Notes: generated by a model from the sequence alone, not told the origin. Shown: positions 1 through 10,857, counted from the first letter of the stretch. The stretch is 64,000 nt of DNA from Bolinopsis microptera (GCF_026151205.1 NC_087078.1:5225675-5289674); one strand, 5' to 3'. Numbers and translations are program-made.

Positions 1-1590
1 CAGATCGGCGAGATGCGAAGGATTGATATCGTCAATCAATTCCTGCGGCTATTTATACCGCCCCAATATTCAAATATTTGCTCAAATAATTGGGAATTGT
101 TGGTTGAGTGTTAAAGTGAAACAAATTAAAGTACCAGTTGTGTCAGTATACTTAGTGAAACAAATTTTAGTGAAACAAATTTAAAATTTAATCCTTTATT
201 TTACAATCATAATATAGTAATATTTATAAGCCTCCGTTTTGAAAGTTTTAAACTTCAATATATTTGCATTTCTATTTAAAGTTCAATTTTATGTATAAGT
301 CAATAACTGGCTGTCAAAGCCGCGCATTCATGAAACAGGATTAACTTTCTTATAGTTATACAACAAATTAAATTTAAAACTATCCGAGGTTTTAAAAATA
401 AACTATAATCTTACCTAAATCCAAAGCCTGCTTTATAAAAGTTAATTTTAGATCAAAATATATCGTCAATTCTGAATATTTACAATGCAACATTTCATTA
501 ATCTATAAATATGAAATAATAAATAAGCGGTACTCCAAGCCCCTACAGCTACACGAATCGCAATTCTTATGCGGCGCGGCTCAAGTCGCGCAAGCACGTA
601 TTATTTTATACTTTTTGCTTTCTAATAAATATTGCGTCAACGTGTACGTCTAAATGTTCATGTTTTGTGTAAACTGAATTCAATTGAGACTAGTGACAAG
701 GATAAGGATCCAAGTGCCTGTACGGCTTTTTCGGACCCCTGTGGACCACTACTCTTGAAATCGCTCTACAACATTGAACATTTATAACTGTTATATAACA
801 TATAACGTCATTTGACAATTATTGTCATTAATCTACAATCTAGTCTAACTATCTTGCTGAGGGGGAGGAGTAAACGCTTCACATTAAAATACTTCCAACA
901 TACGAAATCTAAAACTATCAAACCGGTTAGTTGATATCATGGACAATTTTTTATATATCTATTTCGTAGTAATATCTTCACATCTTAATACTATAATAAA
1001 TTACAGTAGGGTATATGTTTCGAGAAAGAAAGGTTGGTCCGATTATTAACAAAAGTCAACCAGGGACTCGATGGAGTCGAAAAGGGTACACGGCCGCTGT
1101 CTGGTGCTGCTAGGCATTTATTTATCAAGATGTTTTATTGTATTGGTTTTTGATGATTCTATTTGCTATTTTTCATTACTAATCAAGTTCTAAGTGGAGG
1201 TATAAAGTGACTGTCTGCTGCTTAAGATACTTCATCATCTCATGTCCCGTATAATGATTAAGATAGTATACAATACAGTTTCAGTAGTTGACCCATACAG
1301 TTAAGTCCGTCATAACTCACAATCGTTTAATCGTCAGTCAATAGTCAAAGTCCAAAGTCGTTGTGTGTTTATTCGCTGAGATAGTATATAGTAAGCTAGC
1401 AAGATAAGTTGTTACGCGCGCGCGCGTTTTATCCCGTTAACGTGAAATGTGACAATGAAAACGCTATAAAATTATTACTTTCGCGCGTTACGTAGAGTTT
1501 ACAAGCGTGTAATATTGGTTAACACTGGGTGTACACTGAGTGTAAGTCGCTTAGTTTCACATAAGAGCCGCTGAATATTTCCAATTTTGA
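1..1590. other. Non-coding flank upstream of the Penelope-like ORF
   Basis: No gene is recognisable here. The first ~40 bases (CAGATCGGCGAGATGCGAAG, then a GATTGAYATCGTCAATC hairpin) recur almost exactly at 32657-32697, so they are the end of a dispersed repeat. The rest is AT-rich, with a short (CG)n run near 1416-1425. The part next to 1591 probably holds the 5' untranslated or promoter region of the Penelope-like element. I could not find a matching terminal repeat on the other side of the ORF, so the element's left boundary is unknown. Confidence 0.5.
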
Positions 1591-1701
1591 GTGTATCGTG
1601 AGCATGTTTTACAGTGCGATTGCTCGGTACTAGTGTGTTTGTGTATATATATATTTTATGTAGATTCATGTAATGCCCTCAACCAACGTCAGAAATCTAG
1701 A

Positions 1702-4509
1702 ATGTTAGACTTAGTCATAGAGAACCAAGTTATCAGGTCTAAGAATTTACGTAAAAGTTTTTACAGCTTTAAAAACTGCATAAAATCTTCGCTCCCACCT
1801 TCAGATCATGATAATTTAGAGAGTCATTTATCCAATTTGATGCACATGGAGAGACTTGAACTAACAAAGCGTCATCATTCTAAGTTAAAGAGAGATACAG
1901 ACTACGCCATTTACATTGCACCTTCATATGTGGACAATACCAAACCTGTGAAGAAGAAAAGAAGGAGGAAGAGGAAAAAGGTCAACCGTACTTCGTCTCA
2001 CAGACATCAGAGGACATTGATCAAAGGCACCCTTCCGAAGGTTGAAGACTTATCAATGGAAAACATGTCCAGAACAGTTGTTAACCTTACAGACAAGGAG
2101 CTCACCAAAGAGCAACTATATGTCTTCTTCTTGTCTCATAAGTTTGCACCTACACCTCCCCTACCAGATCTGAGTCGCTTCGAGAACGATTTGTGTACAT
2201 GGTTTTCCAAAATGAGAGCCAAAGTTGTTTTTGATAGCTTCAAATGTGGACCCAACAAAGCAGATAAAAGAGTTACTGACATGGAGCGCTGCCTCATCAA
2301 GGCTGAATCATCACGTACTTTTGAATCATGTAAAAACCCTGCACTCGAGGCATTCATTAAATGCTGCAGAGCAGAAGTTGATCTCCACAGGCCAACTCAG
2401 AAGTATGTTTCACCAGACAACATCGCTGCACCTATCAGATCAGCTCTCAAAGAAGTGAAAGGATGGAAGGATGTGGTTATTAGACCTTTTGACAAAGGGG
2501 TAGGATTCTTTCTTCTTGGAGAGGAAGAATATATTCAACGAATAGGTGTACATTTGAATGATAGATCTGTATATAGTATTGTAAATAATGTAGATAATTT
2601 AGTTTCAGAATTAATTGATAAAATTTCATGTTGGACAGTCAAGTATAAAGAAGAATTAGGTATGTCTAAGAAGGTCAGGGAGTGGGTTATTCCGTGTACG
2701 GAGCTCAACCAGCCTGGTAATATGTACCTGAATCCCAAGGCCCACAAGCCACCTTTGTACCCTGGGAGGATGATTACTACTGGATGTGGTTCGTACATTG
2801 AGAACCTATCTGCCCTGACTGCATACGAATTGAAGAAGGCTATTTTAGATTATAGAATTATTGACACCCCTCATTTTTTGAGGAAGATTGATAGCTTGAA
2901 TGAGTCCACCATATTGTTGGGTAAGGAGGTGATACATGTTGCCATAGATATATCCAACATGTTCACCAATATCCCCAGGGATATGGGGATCCAACAATGC
3001 ACCAAGCACCTGAATGAAAGAAGTAGTTATGATCAATTGTTCAGTACAGAATGCATTATTAGTGCTCTAGAAATCACTCTTGATTACAACATAGCTTCGT
3101 TCAACGGTATAACATACCGTCAGGAGCGTGGAGCGGCGATGGGTCCTAAGAACTCATGTGAGTATGCAGATTGTGCAATGGATAAGATCGATATTTTAGT
3201 TAATGAAAGAGATTTAGAACATGGCCCGCCACACAGACCAGCATTCTGGGGTAGGTTGCGTGACGATATATACATGGCCTGGCCTGGTACTGTTGAGGAG
3301 CTTCTACAATTTATGGAATGGCTCAATAGTATCCATCCGGACCTTGTGTTTACTTACGACTACTCTAAGGATGGTGTTGAGTTTTTAGACACCTATGTCT
3401 ATGCTGTTGGCGATGTTATTCATACCAAACTTTACTCTAAGCCCAGTGACACCCACTGCTATCTCATCCCCACCTCATGTCATAGGAGCCATGTTCTCAA
3501 AAACATACCCTATGGTGTGGCGAGGCGAGTGAGGCAGAACAATAGTGAAGACACTAATTTCTTAGAGCAAAGGGAGGTATATACTGGTTACCTTGTAGCC
3601 CGTGGTTACCATTCTAGTATTGTAGACGATGCTTTCAACAAATTTAGTGATATAACCAATAGGAAAAACTTGTATGCCCCTAAAAATAAGGATGAGACGA
3701 CTACTTGTCTAATACCCATGGTGATGGATCAGAATCCAGCACTTCCCAACATGGGGAGCATTATTCACAAGTATAAGCACCTTCTTAATCTCGATCCAGC
3801 CTTGAAGAAGCTAGTACGTGCTGACAGTGTATTTGTAAGTCACCGAAAGAATCAAACTATCGGTGGCATGCTTGTACACAATAAGTATCGTGCTAGTGGA
3901 ACTGTAAGCAGTGATAGAGATGGAGAAGCCACTGCTAGTCAATTTCTTGAACCAGACGCTGCAATATTGCCGGCTGTTCGGGAGGCTGACAACGCAGGGT
4001 GCCATGCCTGTGGAAAATGCTATGTTTGTAAGCAAAGTTTCCTGTCCCCTTGTTCCAAATTTAGTAGTCACCATTCCAAACAAGTTTTCCCTATTACTAA
4101 ATATATAACTTGTCAGAGTAATAACCTTATTTATTTAATGGAGTGTAGAACTTGTAAACAGTCGTATGTAGGATATACTACTTCTAATCTCCCTAAGAGA
4201 TTTTCTAATCATAAGAGCCACATTAAGAAAGGTATCAGAAGTTGTAAGTTAGTAAATCACTTTTTAGATATTGATCATGATTTAGATTTTAGTTCAGTAG
4301 CCTTATATAACTCTTCACTTAGTACGCACCTTTCTGTTATTATAGTGGACGCTCTTGAATTTAAACCTGAAATAAGTCAAGCAGATAGGGAAAAGGCCAT
4401 GGAAGCTAGAGAGGGGTTCTACCAGACCCAATTGAAAACCCTTGAGCGTTATGGGGGTATGAACACCCTCGATAGTAACCACATCCTTTTTAAATCCGCT
4501 GGAGCTTAG
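1702..4509 (+). CDS. Penelope-like retroelement polyprotein (RT + GIY-YIG endonuclease), intact
   Basis: This is a single uninterrupted ORF of 935 codons from the first in-frame ATG at 1702; the open frame reaches back to a GTG at 1591 but has no earlier ATG. A strongly basic KKKRRRKRKK stretch at residues ~84-93 looks like a nuclear or nucleic-acid-binding signal. The reverse transcriptase core follows: motif A AIDISNMFTNIP (about 2941-2976), motif B QERGAAMGPKNS (about 3121-3156), catalytic RLRDDIYMAW (about 3253-3282), then DGVEFLD. A Cys-rich linker (CHACGKCYVC, about 4003-4032) precedes the GIY-YIG nuclease (YLMECRTCKQSYVGYTT, then LPKRFSNHKSH). This order, with an RT most like telomerase RT and a C-terminal GIY-YIG, defines endonuclease-containing Penelope-like elements. 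There is no frameshift or stop, so the copy may be young. Element termini were not identified. Confidence 0.93.
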   Translation: MLDLVIENQVIRSKNLRKSFYSFKNCIKSSLPPSDHDNLESHLSNLMHMERLELTKRHHSKLKRDTDYAIYIAPSYVDNTKPVKKKRRRKRKKVNRTSSHRHQRTLIKGTLPKVEDLSMENMSRTVVNLTDKELTKEQLYVFFLSHKFAPTPPLPDLSRFENDLCTWFSKMRAKVVFDSFKCGPNKADKRVTDMERCLIKAESSRTFESCKNPALEAFIKCCRAEVDLHRPTQKYVSPDNIAAPIRSALKEVKGWKDVVIRPFDKGVGFFLLGEEEYIQRIGVHLNDRSVYSIVNNVDNLVSELIDKISCWTVKYKEELGMSKKVREWVIPCTELNQPGNMYLNPKAHKPPLYPGRMITTGCGSYIENLSALTAYELKKAILDYRIIDTPHFLRKIDSLNESTILLGKEVIHVAIDISNMFTNIPRDMGIQQCTKHLNERSSYDQLFSTECIISALEITLDYNIASFNGITYRQERGAAMGPKNSCEYADCAMDKIDILVNERDLEHGPPHRPAFWGRLRDDIYMAWPGTVEELLQFMEWLNSIHPDLVFTYDYSKDGVEFLDTYVYAVGDVIHTKLYSKPSDTHCYLIPTSCHRSHVLKNIPYGVARRVRQNNSEDTNFLEQREVYTGYLVARGYHSSIVDDAFNKFSDITNRKNLYAPKNKDETTTCLIPMVMDQNPALPNMGSIIHKYKHLLNLDPALKKLVRADSVFVSHRKNQTIGGMLVHNKYRASGTVSSDRDGEATASQFLEPDAAILPAVREADNAGCHACGKCYVCKQSFLSPCSKFSSHHSKQVFPITKYITCQSNNLIYLMECRTCKQSYVGYTTSNLPKRFSNHKSHIKKGIRSCKLVNHFLDIDHDLDFSSVALYNSSLSTHLSVIIVDALEFKPEISQADREKAMEAREGFYQTQLKTLERYGGMNTLDSNHILFKSAGA

Positions 4510-5068
4510 TGTTTAGTTTATTTATTTTATTTGACATGATCTCAGCCTATAAACCCGTGTTTAGTTTACAATATTGCTATCAGAGACGTGTTATATTCAT
4601 TACTATTTATATATTTTTACTGCTTGATTCAGAGAAATCTAGCTTTTTCCGGGAAACTAATCTTTAATAGATTAGATAAAATGTACGCAGCCATTCTTTT
4701 TGTTTGATTATTACTCAGTATATTTTAGTTTTGTACCGTTTTAAGTCACATAGTTTTGTACGTCTTCCTAAGACTTGTTTTCCTTTCCTAGTTTGTAAGT
4801 TATTTTAAAGATTTGTGAATATTCCAGTTGCTTTTAGAACAATTTTATTTCAGATAACGATGTTTAATAAAATGATGCAAAGACTTATTTCGAAGATCTA
4901 ATCAACACCGACTTTTAATGTGTAGGAGTACAGCTACAAAATATATATATATAATATTATTTGTCGAGTATGGTGTGTGGACTGTGGTTAGTAATGATTT
5001 TGGTTGGAGTGCAGTGGTTCAAGTATGTATGAGAAAAGATATATGGTCATTTCAGTAACTCACATCAA
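4510..5068. other. Non-coding space between two retroelements
   Basis: AT-rich DNA with no coding potential. It should contain the 3' untranslated end of the Penelope-like element and the 3' tail of the LINE that reads in from the right. It includes a (TA)n run near 4940-4950. The junction between the two elements is not visible to me. Confidence 0.4.
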
Positions 5069-6690
5069 TCAGAACTTGAGCTCATTTGTGGCAAAATTAA
5101 GCTCACACCAATCAAGTGTATCATGCTTGAATTGCAATTCTTGTAAAGCAATTTTCAATATATTCTTAAACCCGTTCGTCGGAGTATTAAAACTTGTCTT
5201 ACTTGATGTTTTTCGACAGCTGTTCCACATGAAGGATGATTGATAGATAAATTGTGAGGATGGCTGTGATGTAATGAAATAATCTTCCCGCCTAGGTGAC
5301 CTGTTAAATGATGAGTATAGTGACAGTGGTTCTTCTAGCTTATTAATTTTAAACAGTTCTAAGAGACATGTGTACTTGTACAGATTGTGGACCGTTAACA
5401 ACCTGTGGGTTTTAAACAAGGGCTTGGAGTGTTCTTTTTGGTAAAAGTCCACCCCCAGTCTTTGCTTATCAACAGGTCGTGTTCGGGCACACGTTTTAAA
5501 CTTCTCTAGGTAAGCTTCTCTATCCCCAAACAGAATTCTTATACACTTTTTCTGTGTTTTAAAGAGAGGTTCAAGTCGATTATTGCTAATACCACCCCAC
5601 ACAGATATTCCAAATCCTAAATGTGATTCAAATAGAGTATGATATAAATCTTTATAATACTGCTTTGGGACAATGTGTCGTACTCTGCACAACTTTCCTA
5701 CTTCGCATTTAAGTTTTGAGTTAAGTGACTGCGTATGTGATTTCCAGTTAAGTTGGTCGTCAATAATAACGCCTAGAAATTTAGCTTCTTGAACTCTTTT
5801 AATAACTACATTATTTAAAGTTAGTACGTTCTCGTCATTTTCTACTTCCTCTTTGGCCCGTGAGGGTTTAAAATGAATAAAACAACATTTCTTAATGTTA
5901 ACATGTAATAAGTTTAGTTTCATATACTTGTACACAAATGATAGAACTTCATTTCCTTTTTCGTATAGTCTTTTGACACATGTGTCTTCTATAAATATGT
6001 TAGTGTCGTCGGCAAATAGTATAAACTTTCCTATAATTGATGAGTTACGGATGTCATTAATATAAATAATAAAAAGTAAGGGACCAAGACAGCTCCCCTG
6101 CGGCACTCCATAGACTACTGGAAGTTTCTCGGAGTCTTCACCTAATACTGAGACATACTGGTATCTATTCTACAGGTAACTTGCTATAAGGTTATTTGCA
6201 TTTCCACGGATTCCATAATTTTCTAACTTATGCAGTAACTTTTCATGTGATATTGTATCAAAGGCTTTACTAAGATCAATAAATATTCCAAGAACGTGTT
6301 GTTTTTTCTTGAGGCAAGATTCTACGTGGTTCACTGAGTAATTTAGGGCATAACTAACTGGTCGAGTGATTTTTACGGAATCCGTACTGGTTTTCATATA
6401 AGGAATTCTGTGAATGAAAGAAGCTGTATAATCTATTGAATATAATCTTTTCAAATATTTTACCAAACACAGCTAGCGTTGATACAGGTCTATAGTTTTC
6501 AAGGAGTTCCTGGTTATCTTTCTTGTAAATGGGACTAATCCTTCCAACTTTAAGGTCATCTGGAAATATGCCATCTTTCATACATTCGTTATACAGTACA
6601 GTGAGTAGAGGAGTAACTATTTTAGAGGACTGCTTAATTACATGAATCGGTATGTCACTTGCCTTGCCATTTTGATCCGGAGTGTTGTAA
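5069..6690 (-). mobile_element. Truncated, broken LINE reverse transcriptase (CR1/Jockey-like)
   Basis: Reading on the minus strand, the conserved non-LTR RT order is present: GKASDIPIHVIKQSS (about 6665-6620), [86 protein letters not shown], then the thumb and C-terminal region ending at 5069. Two lesions break the frame: a frameshift near 6354 between the FRKNHSTS and ALNYSV segments, and an in-frame TAG at 6172-6170 where relatives have serine (SYLSNR). The part upstream of the RT is missing (5' truncation near 6690), as is usual for dead LINE copies. It belongs to the same broad family as the LINEs at 50440 and 62600 (GKSSDIPIRVIKK, YADDT). Confidence 0.88.
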
Positions 6691-7310
6691 ACTGTATCAA
6701 TTTATATGCAATGGGGCATTTCATAGATCATCGGCATTAGAGTGGACTGATTCCATTTACAAGGACGAGTCCTTGCGTATGCAATCGTACCAGACAGATT
6801 TAGTACTCTCAGAGTTTCTATCCCACAGTTATTTGCGGGGTATCTGCGATATAGTAATGGTGAAAGGCCAATCTAAGTAGTTCCGACATATGTTAGGAAC
6901 TAGTGTTATGTACATAACACTAGTCATTATTCGTTGTTCTAAATCCTGAATTTATACTTTATTTTTTGTTAAGCTATGATAATTTTATTTCTGGCAAGTA
7001 TCAGGCGAAGTTATTCTTAGAATTGAAGGAAGCAAAAATACATTTCGAAAAAAAAAAACGATTGTCTTTGGTTTAGTGGGCATAGCGCTTTATCAATCTT
7101 CGTACCACCTGGGAATTGGGAGTTGGTTTATAAAATTATAGTGAATTTAATTTGATATTTATTATCTTTATATATATATATTTTTTCGTACAGTGTAATG
7201 ATACTTTGTAGAGATGTGTTGATACATGTTTTCTTTATTAAAATTTTTATAATCCAGACTATATCTTAAATCTTAATCCAACACTGAATGTGTATACTTT
7301 TAAAATCACC
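6691..7310. other. Intergenic DNA before the SDR array
   Basis: No gene is seen. It holds a 26-bp perfect palindrome (listed separately), a poly(A) run near 7051-7060 and a TA-rich stretch near 7170-7180. Confidence 0.45.
6899..6924. repeat. Perfect 26-bp palindrome
   Basis: ACTAGTGTTATGT is followed directly by its exact reverse complement with no spacer. It lies just outside the 5'-truncated end of the minus-strand LINE. It could be a dimeric protein-binding site or the remnant of a small inverted-repeat transposon; nothing in the sequence decides between these. Confidence 0.9.
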
Positions 7311-7321
7311 ATTATATCAGT
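7311..7321 (+). promoter_or_regulatory. Splice-acceptor motif 1 nt before the SDR copy 1 ATG
   Basis: An ATTATATCAG acceptor ends at 7320 and the ATG starts at 7322. No upstream exon is recognisable. This could be a trans-splice acceptor or the end of a 5'UTR intron. Confidence 0.5.
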
Positions 7322-8091
7322 ATGAAAGTTTTGCAGCAGTTTCCAATTAAGTCAGTATTAGTGACTGGGTGTAACAGAGGCATTGGATTAGAACTGATCA
7401 AATATTTTGCTGAACAGAATAAGGAAAAGAATGATCAACCAGTAAAAGTGATATCTAGCTCGATAGGATTAAGTTCAGAGCTAAATGATTTGTTGTCAGA
7501 GCATATTTTTCATGTGGAACTCAACGTTACTGACACCAAGTCTGTGTCTGCAGCAGTCCAAAAAGTGTCTGACATTGTGGGTAACGATGGTCTTAACTTA
7601 CTCATCAACAATGCTGCTATAATGCACGATGATAAAGGAGTGCTTGACTGCTCTGACCAGGCAATGAAAGAAACGTTCGATGTTAATGTCACAGGACCTC
7701 TTTCAGTGACAAACAAATTTCATCCACTCTAAAACTTGCTGCTGAGTGTAACTCTGAATTTCCACTTTCATGTGCTAGAGCTGCCGTTTTCAATATTTCA
7801 TCTGAACAGGGTAGTATTCATGATACCAAAACCTCCTCCAAAACTGCATATAGAGTCAGTAAAGCTGCATTGAACATGTTGACAAAATGTCAAGCATCTG
7901 AGTTTATCAAAGATGGTATCATATGCTTGTCTGTTCATCCTTGTTGGGTTCCAACTGATCTTGAAAATCCAAGAGCTCCATTATCTTATAAAGAAGCTGT
8001 CCAAGATCATATAGTGCAGATGATTACTCATTGCACTGAAGACCACAATGGAATATTTGCCAGACAAAACTTTGTCCCACATCCTTATTAA
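7322..8091 (+). pseudogene. SDR family copy 1, frameshifted
   Basis: The copy is homologous along its whole length to the intact copy at 8468. It starts MKVLQQFPIKSVLVTG and keeps the NAD(P) motif TGCNRGIG and the NNAAI motif, then hits a stop at 7730-7732. At that point CACTCTAAAACTT stands where the intact copy has CACTTTTAAAACTT, so one T is missing. Shifting frame recovers the rest: KLAAECNSEFPLSCARAAVFNISSE, the active-site YRVSK, and a C-terminus ending at 8091. The HPGWVRTD motif is changed to HPCWVPTD, which suggests real decay rather than only a sequencing error. The family is classical SDR, closest in style to C-factor/sniffer-type carbonyl reductases. Confidence 0.82.
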
Positions 8092-8160
8092 TTACAGCAT
8101 ACCACACATCTTTATTGATTACGGCATACCACATATCCTTATTAATTACGGTATGCCAAG
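8081..8160 (+). repeat. Threefold ~28-bp tandem repeat at the 3' end of SDR copy 1
   Basis: The last codons and stop of the broken SDR (ATCCTTATTAATTAC plus GGCATACCACAC) are repeated about three times with small changes. The array was built out of the gene's own 3' end and is absent from the sister copies. Confidence 0.7.
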
Positions 8161-8456
8161 TTTTCAAATATGTCACACTGATTACATCTGCATGATCCAG
8201 TACTATATACCTCTAATCTATTTTCTCATTTTTGGTTGTTTAATTTTATTCAAAATTACTGGTATGAAGTGTAATTCATCTATTCACCTATCTTTCGCTT
8301 TGTTAATTTGTAAACATTTTCTTTCTCTCAAATTAATTTTTCTCTATGTAGTATTTGGCCGTCTGAGTATTTTAGCAGCCTTAATGTAATTATATGATGC
8401 AGCAATGTTAATATTCTTCATTGTTTGAGGGAATTTTCAAATTAAATCAATTCACT
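8092..8456. other. Intergenic DNA between SDR copies 1 and 2
   Basis: AT-rich, with no recognisable gene. An open frame here (to 8389) encodes only hydrophobic low-complexity peptide from AT-rich DNA and from the tandem repeat. Confidence 0.4.
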
Positions 8457-8467
8457 ACCATTTCAGT
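8457..8467 (+). promoter_or_regulatory. Splice-acceptor motif 1 nt before the SDR copy 2 ATG
   Basis: ACCATTTCAG ends at 8466 and the ATG starts at 8468. Confidence 0.55.
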
Positions 8468-9235
8468 ATGAAAGTCTTGCAGAAATTTCTAATTAAGTCA
8501 GTGTTGGTGACTGGTGCTAACAGAGGCATCGGTTTAGAACTAGTAAGATATTTTGTTGAACAAAATAAGCAGCACCATGAACAGCCTGTTAAAGTGATAT
8601 CTTGTTCAAGACGATTAAGTCCAGAGCTAGAGGATATGTTGTCAGAGCACGTCTATCATGTTGGACTCGAGGTTACTGACAATATGTCAGTGCAAGCAGC
8701 AGTCAAAATAGTGTCTGATATTGTTGGAGCTGATGGTCTAAATTTGCTTATCAACAATGCAGCTATTATGCAGCATGGCAAAGGAGTGCTAGGCTGTTCA
8801 GATCAGGAAATGAAAGAAACATTGACTGTTAATGTCATAGGCCCACATTCTGTGGTAAACAACTTCCATCCACTTTTAAAACTTGCTGCTGAGTGTAACT
8901 CTGATACCCCGCTCTCTTGTGCTAGAGCTGCTGTTTTTAATATTTCATCTGAACTTGGTAGTATTCAAAACACCAAAAACTCTTTTACAACTGCTTATCG
9001 TGTGAGCAAGGCTGCATTGAATATGCTGACAAAATGTCAAGCATCTGATTTTATCAAAGATGGTATCATCTGCTTGTCTGTTCATCCTGGCTGGGTTCGA
9101 ACTGACCTTGGAGGCCCAAGAGCTCCATTATCTACCAAAGAATCTGTTGAAGATATAATGCACATGATTACTCATTGCACTGAAGAACACAATGGAATGT
9201 ATGTTCGAAAAAATCTTGTCTCAGAACCCTACTGA
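8468..9235 (+). CDS. Short-chain dehydrogenase/reductase (C-factor/sniffer-like), copy 2
   Basis: An intact intronless ORF of 255 codons. It has a single Rossmann-fold SDR domain: nucleotide-binding TGANRGIG (residues ~16-23), NNAAI in the middle, the serine segment FNISSELGSI, the catalytic tetrad segment YRVSKAALNM (Y-x-x-x-K), and HPGWVRTDLGG after it. The length fits a classical cytosolic SDR. The family reduces carbonyls or oxidises alcohols with NAD(P)(H); the substrate cannot be read from sequence. The start is fixed by the MKVL block shared by all five copies and by the acceptor motif ending 1 nt upstream. It is the closest relative of the broken copy 1. Confidence 0.93.
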   Translation: MKVLQKFLIKSVLVTGANRGIGLELVRYFVEQNKQHHEQPVKVISCSRRLSPELEDMLSEHVYHVGLEVTDNMSVQAAVKIVSDIVGADGLNLLINNAAIMQHGKGVLGCSDQEMKETLTVNVIGPHSVVNNFHPLLKLAAECNSDTPLSCARAAVFNISSELGSIQNTKNSFTTAYRVSKAALNMLTKCQASDFIKDGIICLSVHPGWVRTDLGGPRAPLSTKESVEDIMHMITHCTEEHNGMYVRKNLVSEPY

Positions 9236-9559
9236 TGATTTACTTATAAATACTATGTGAAACTTATTTGAGCTGCATGACTCAGTGCTTTAAATTCAGT
9301 ATCAAATTATTGGGGATTATTTCAACGTTTCATTTAAGAATAACACTGACCCTCTTTTGTTGTCATTATAGTGATTTTTTAGTTATGATCGAATCTTAAA
9401 TAATTATTCAATAATATGATTCATTGTTATATATATATACCTCAGTCTGTGCAAGTTATGTATGTGTCCTATGTGTAATGTGTATCCATTTTTAACTTCA
9501 AATTTGTATCATGAATTATATGTGGCCAAGGAATGAACATGAACGTTTTTAATTCAATA

Positions 9560-9569
9560 CAATTTCAGC
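9560..9569 (+). promoter_or_regulatory. Splice-acceptor motif 1 nt before the SDR copy 3 ATG
   Basis: CAATTTCAG ends at 9568 and the ATG starts at 9570. Confidence 0.55.
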
Positions 9570-10337
9570 ATGAAAGTTTTACTGCCGTTTTTACCTCGAT
9601 CTGTCTTGGTCACTGGAGCCAACAGAGGTCTTGGCCTTGAGTTTGTAAAGTACTTTGTAAAGAAGAATCAGCTGCCTGGTGCTCAGCAAACTACTGTTAT
9701 ATCATGTGCACGAAAAATGAGTCCAGAGCTTGAAGAACTTTTGGAAGACATCCACCATATTGATGTTGATGTGACAAATGAGGTTCAAGTAAATGACGCA
9801 GCTTCGAAAGTATCGAAAATAGTTGGTAGTGATGGTTTATCCCTGCTGATTAATAATGCAGCTATCATGAGACATGGAAAGGGAGTATCAGGATGCTCAG
9901 TTGAAGAAATGAAGGAAACGCTGGATACAAATTTAATAGGTGTTCATGCAATGACAAGAAGCTTTCAGCCCTTGTTAAAACAATCTGCAGAATCCCAAGC
10001 CGACCTGCCAATTTCCTGCTCAAGAGCTGCTATTTGCAATCTCTCTGCTGAGCTTGGTAGTATTAAAGGGACCAACAAAAACTTTTTGTACACTGCCTAC
10101 AAGGTCAGTAAGGCAGGTTTGAACATGTATACGAAATGTTCAGCAGTTGACCTCATCAAAGACAATATCATCTGTTTCTCTGTGCACCCGGGTTGGGCTC
10201 AAACTGGTCTTGGTGGACCTCAGGCCCCACTATCTGGGGAAACTGCAGTAGAAGATATGATCGAGATCATGGGGAATTGTAATAAGAAGCACAATGGTGC
10301 ATTTTTAAGAAAAGGAATGAATTCGATTATGTTTTGA
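9570..10337 (+). CDS. Short-chain dehydrogenase/reductase, copy 3
   Basis: An intact intronless ORF of 255 codons starting MKVLLPFLPRSVLVTG. Motifs in order: TGANRGLG (cofactor binding), NNAAIM, the SAELGSIKG serine segment, active-site YKVSK, and HPGWAQTGLGG. It is more diverged from copies 1 and 2 than they are from each other. Its C-terminus (RKGMNSIMF) lacks the PY ending that the other copies share. Its 3' flank (from GCTTGAGTGGCCCTC) resembles the 3' flank of copy 4, so the duplication units include downstream DNA. Confidence 0.92.
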   Translation: MKVLLPFLPRSVLVTGANRGLGLEFVKYFVKKNQLPGAQQTTVISCARKMSPELEELLEDIHHIDVDVTNEVQVNDAASKVSKIVGSDGLSLLINNAAIMRHGKGVSGCSVEEMKETLDTNLIGVHAMTRSFQPLLKQSAESQADLPISCSRAAICNLSAELGSIKGTNKNFLYTAYKVSKAGLNMYTKCSAVDLIKDNIICFSVHPGWAQTGLGGPQAPLSGETAVEDMIEIMGNCNKKHNGAFLRKGMNSIMF

Positions 10338-10845
10338 AAGTTTTCAAGTTGACTAAAATAGGAATTTAATTTTACAGTTTTGTAAAACCATAGCTTGAGT
10401 GGCCCTCAGCTCCATGAACAAATATTTAAATAACAATTTTATTTAAATGTCGTTTTAGTATTTTTAATTAGCTAAGTGACCCTTGGTTTACGAGCTTAAC
10501 TTGGTTACATTATATTATTAGGTTCCGGTTTGTTGATGTATAAATATAAGTTTGAGATGTTTTTTATGTTGAATGAAATATTTTCTTCTGCAATAATTTC
10601 ATCTGTTTCATTGTAGAGAGTTGTTTGAATAAGGATGCACTACATCACAACTTTGTTGATGCATCAGCAAAAGCAAAAATAAATAGATTTTAAAGTAGAA
10701 TGTTCCCAAAACAGCTGCTTAACAATCTATCACAATCTATAATCGGTCATAACCCATTGGGACACTTACTACTTCCTTCCTTAAATATGTTTTTAGCTAG
10801 TTTATAATTGCATTTTGATAACGACTAATTAATTAAAGTTCTTTA
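10338..10845. other. Spacer between SDR copies 3 and 4
   Basis: AT-rich 3' flank, recognisably similar to the spacer after copy 4 (GCTTGAGTG-type start, then a TTGATGTATAAA block). No gene is seen. Confidence 0.5.
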
Positions 10846-10857
10846 CTATTTAGATCA
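10846..10857 (+). promoter_or_regulatory. Splice-acceptor motif 4 nt before the SDR copy 4 ATG
   Basis: CTATTTAG ends at 10853, followed by ATCA and the ATG at 10858. The same TTTAG-ATCA-ATG arrangement is found at copy 5. Confidence 0.5.

Noticed and set aside
1591..1701. Upstream GTG-started extension of the Penelope-like protein
   Set aside because: A GTG start is not expected in an animal nuclear gene; the extension is Cys/Tyr-rich junk, so I start at the ATG at 1702.
7870..8389. Separate small genes after the stop in SDR copy 1
   Set aside because: The first is the frameshifted second half of the SDR. The second overlaps it in another frame and encodes hydrophobic low-complexity peptide.
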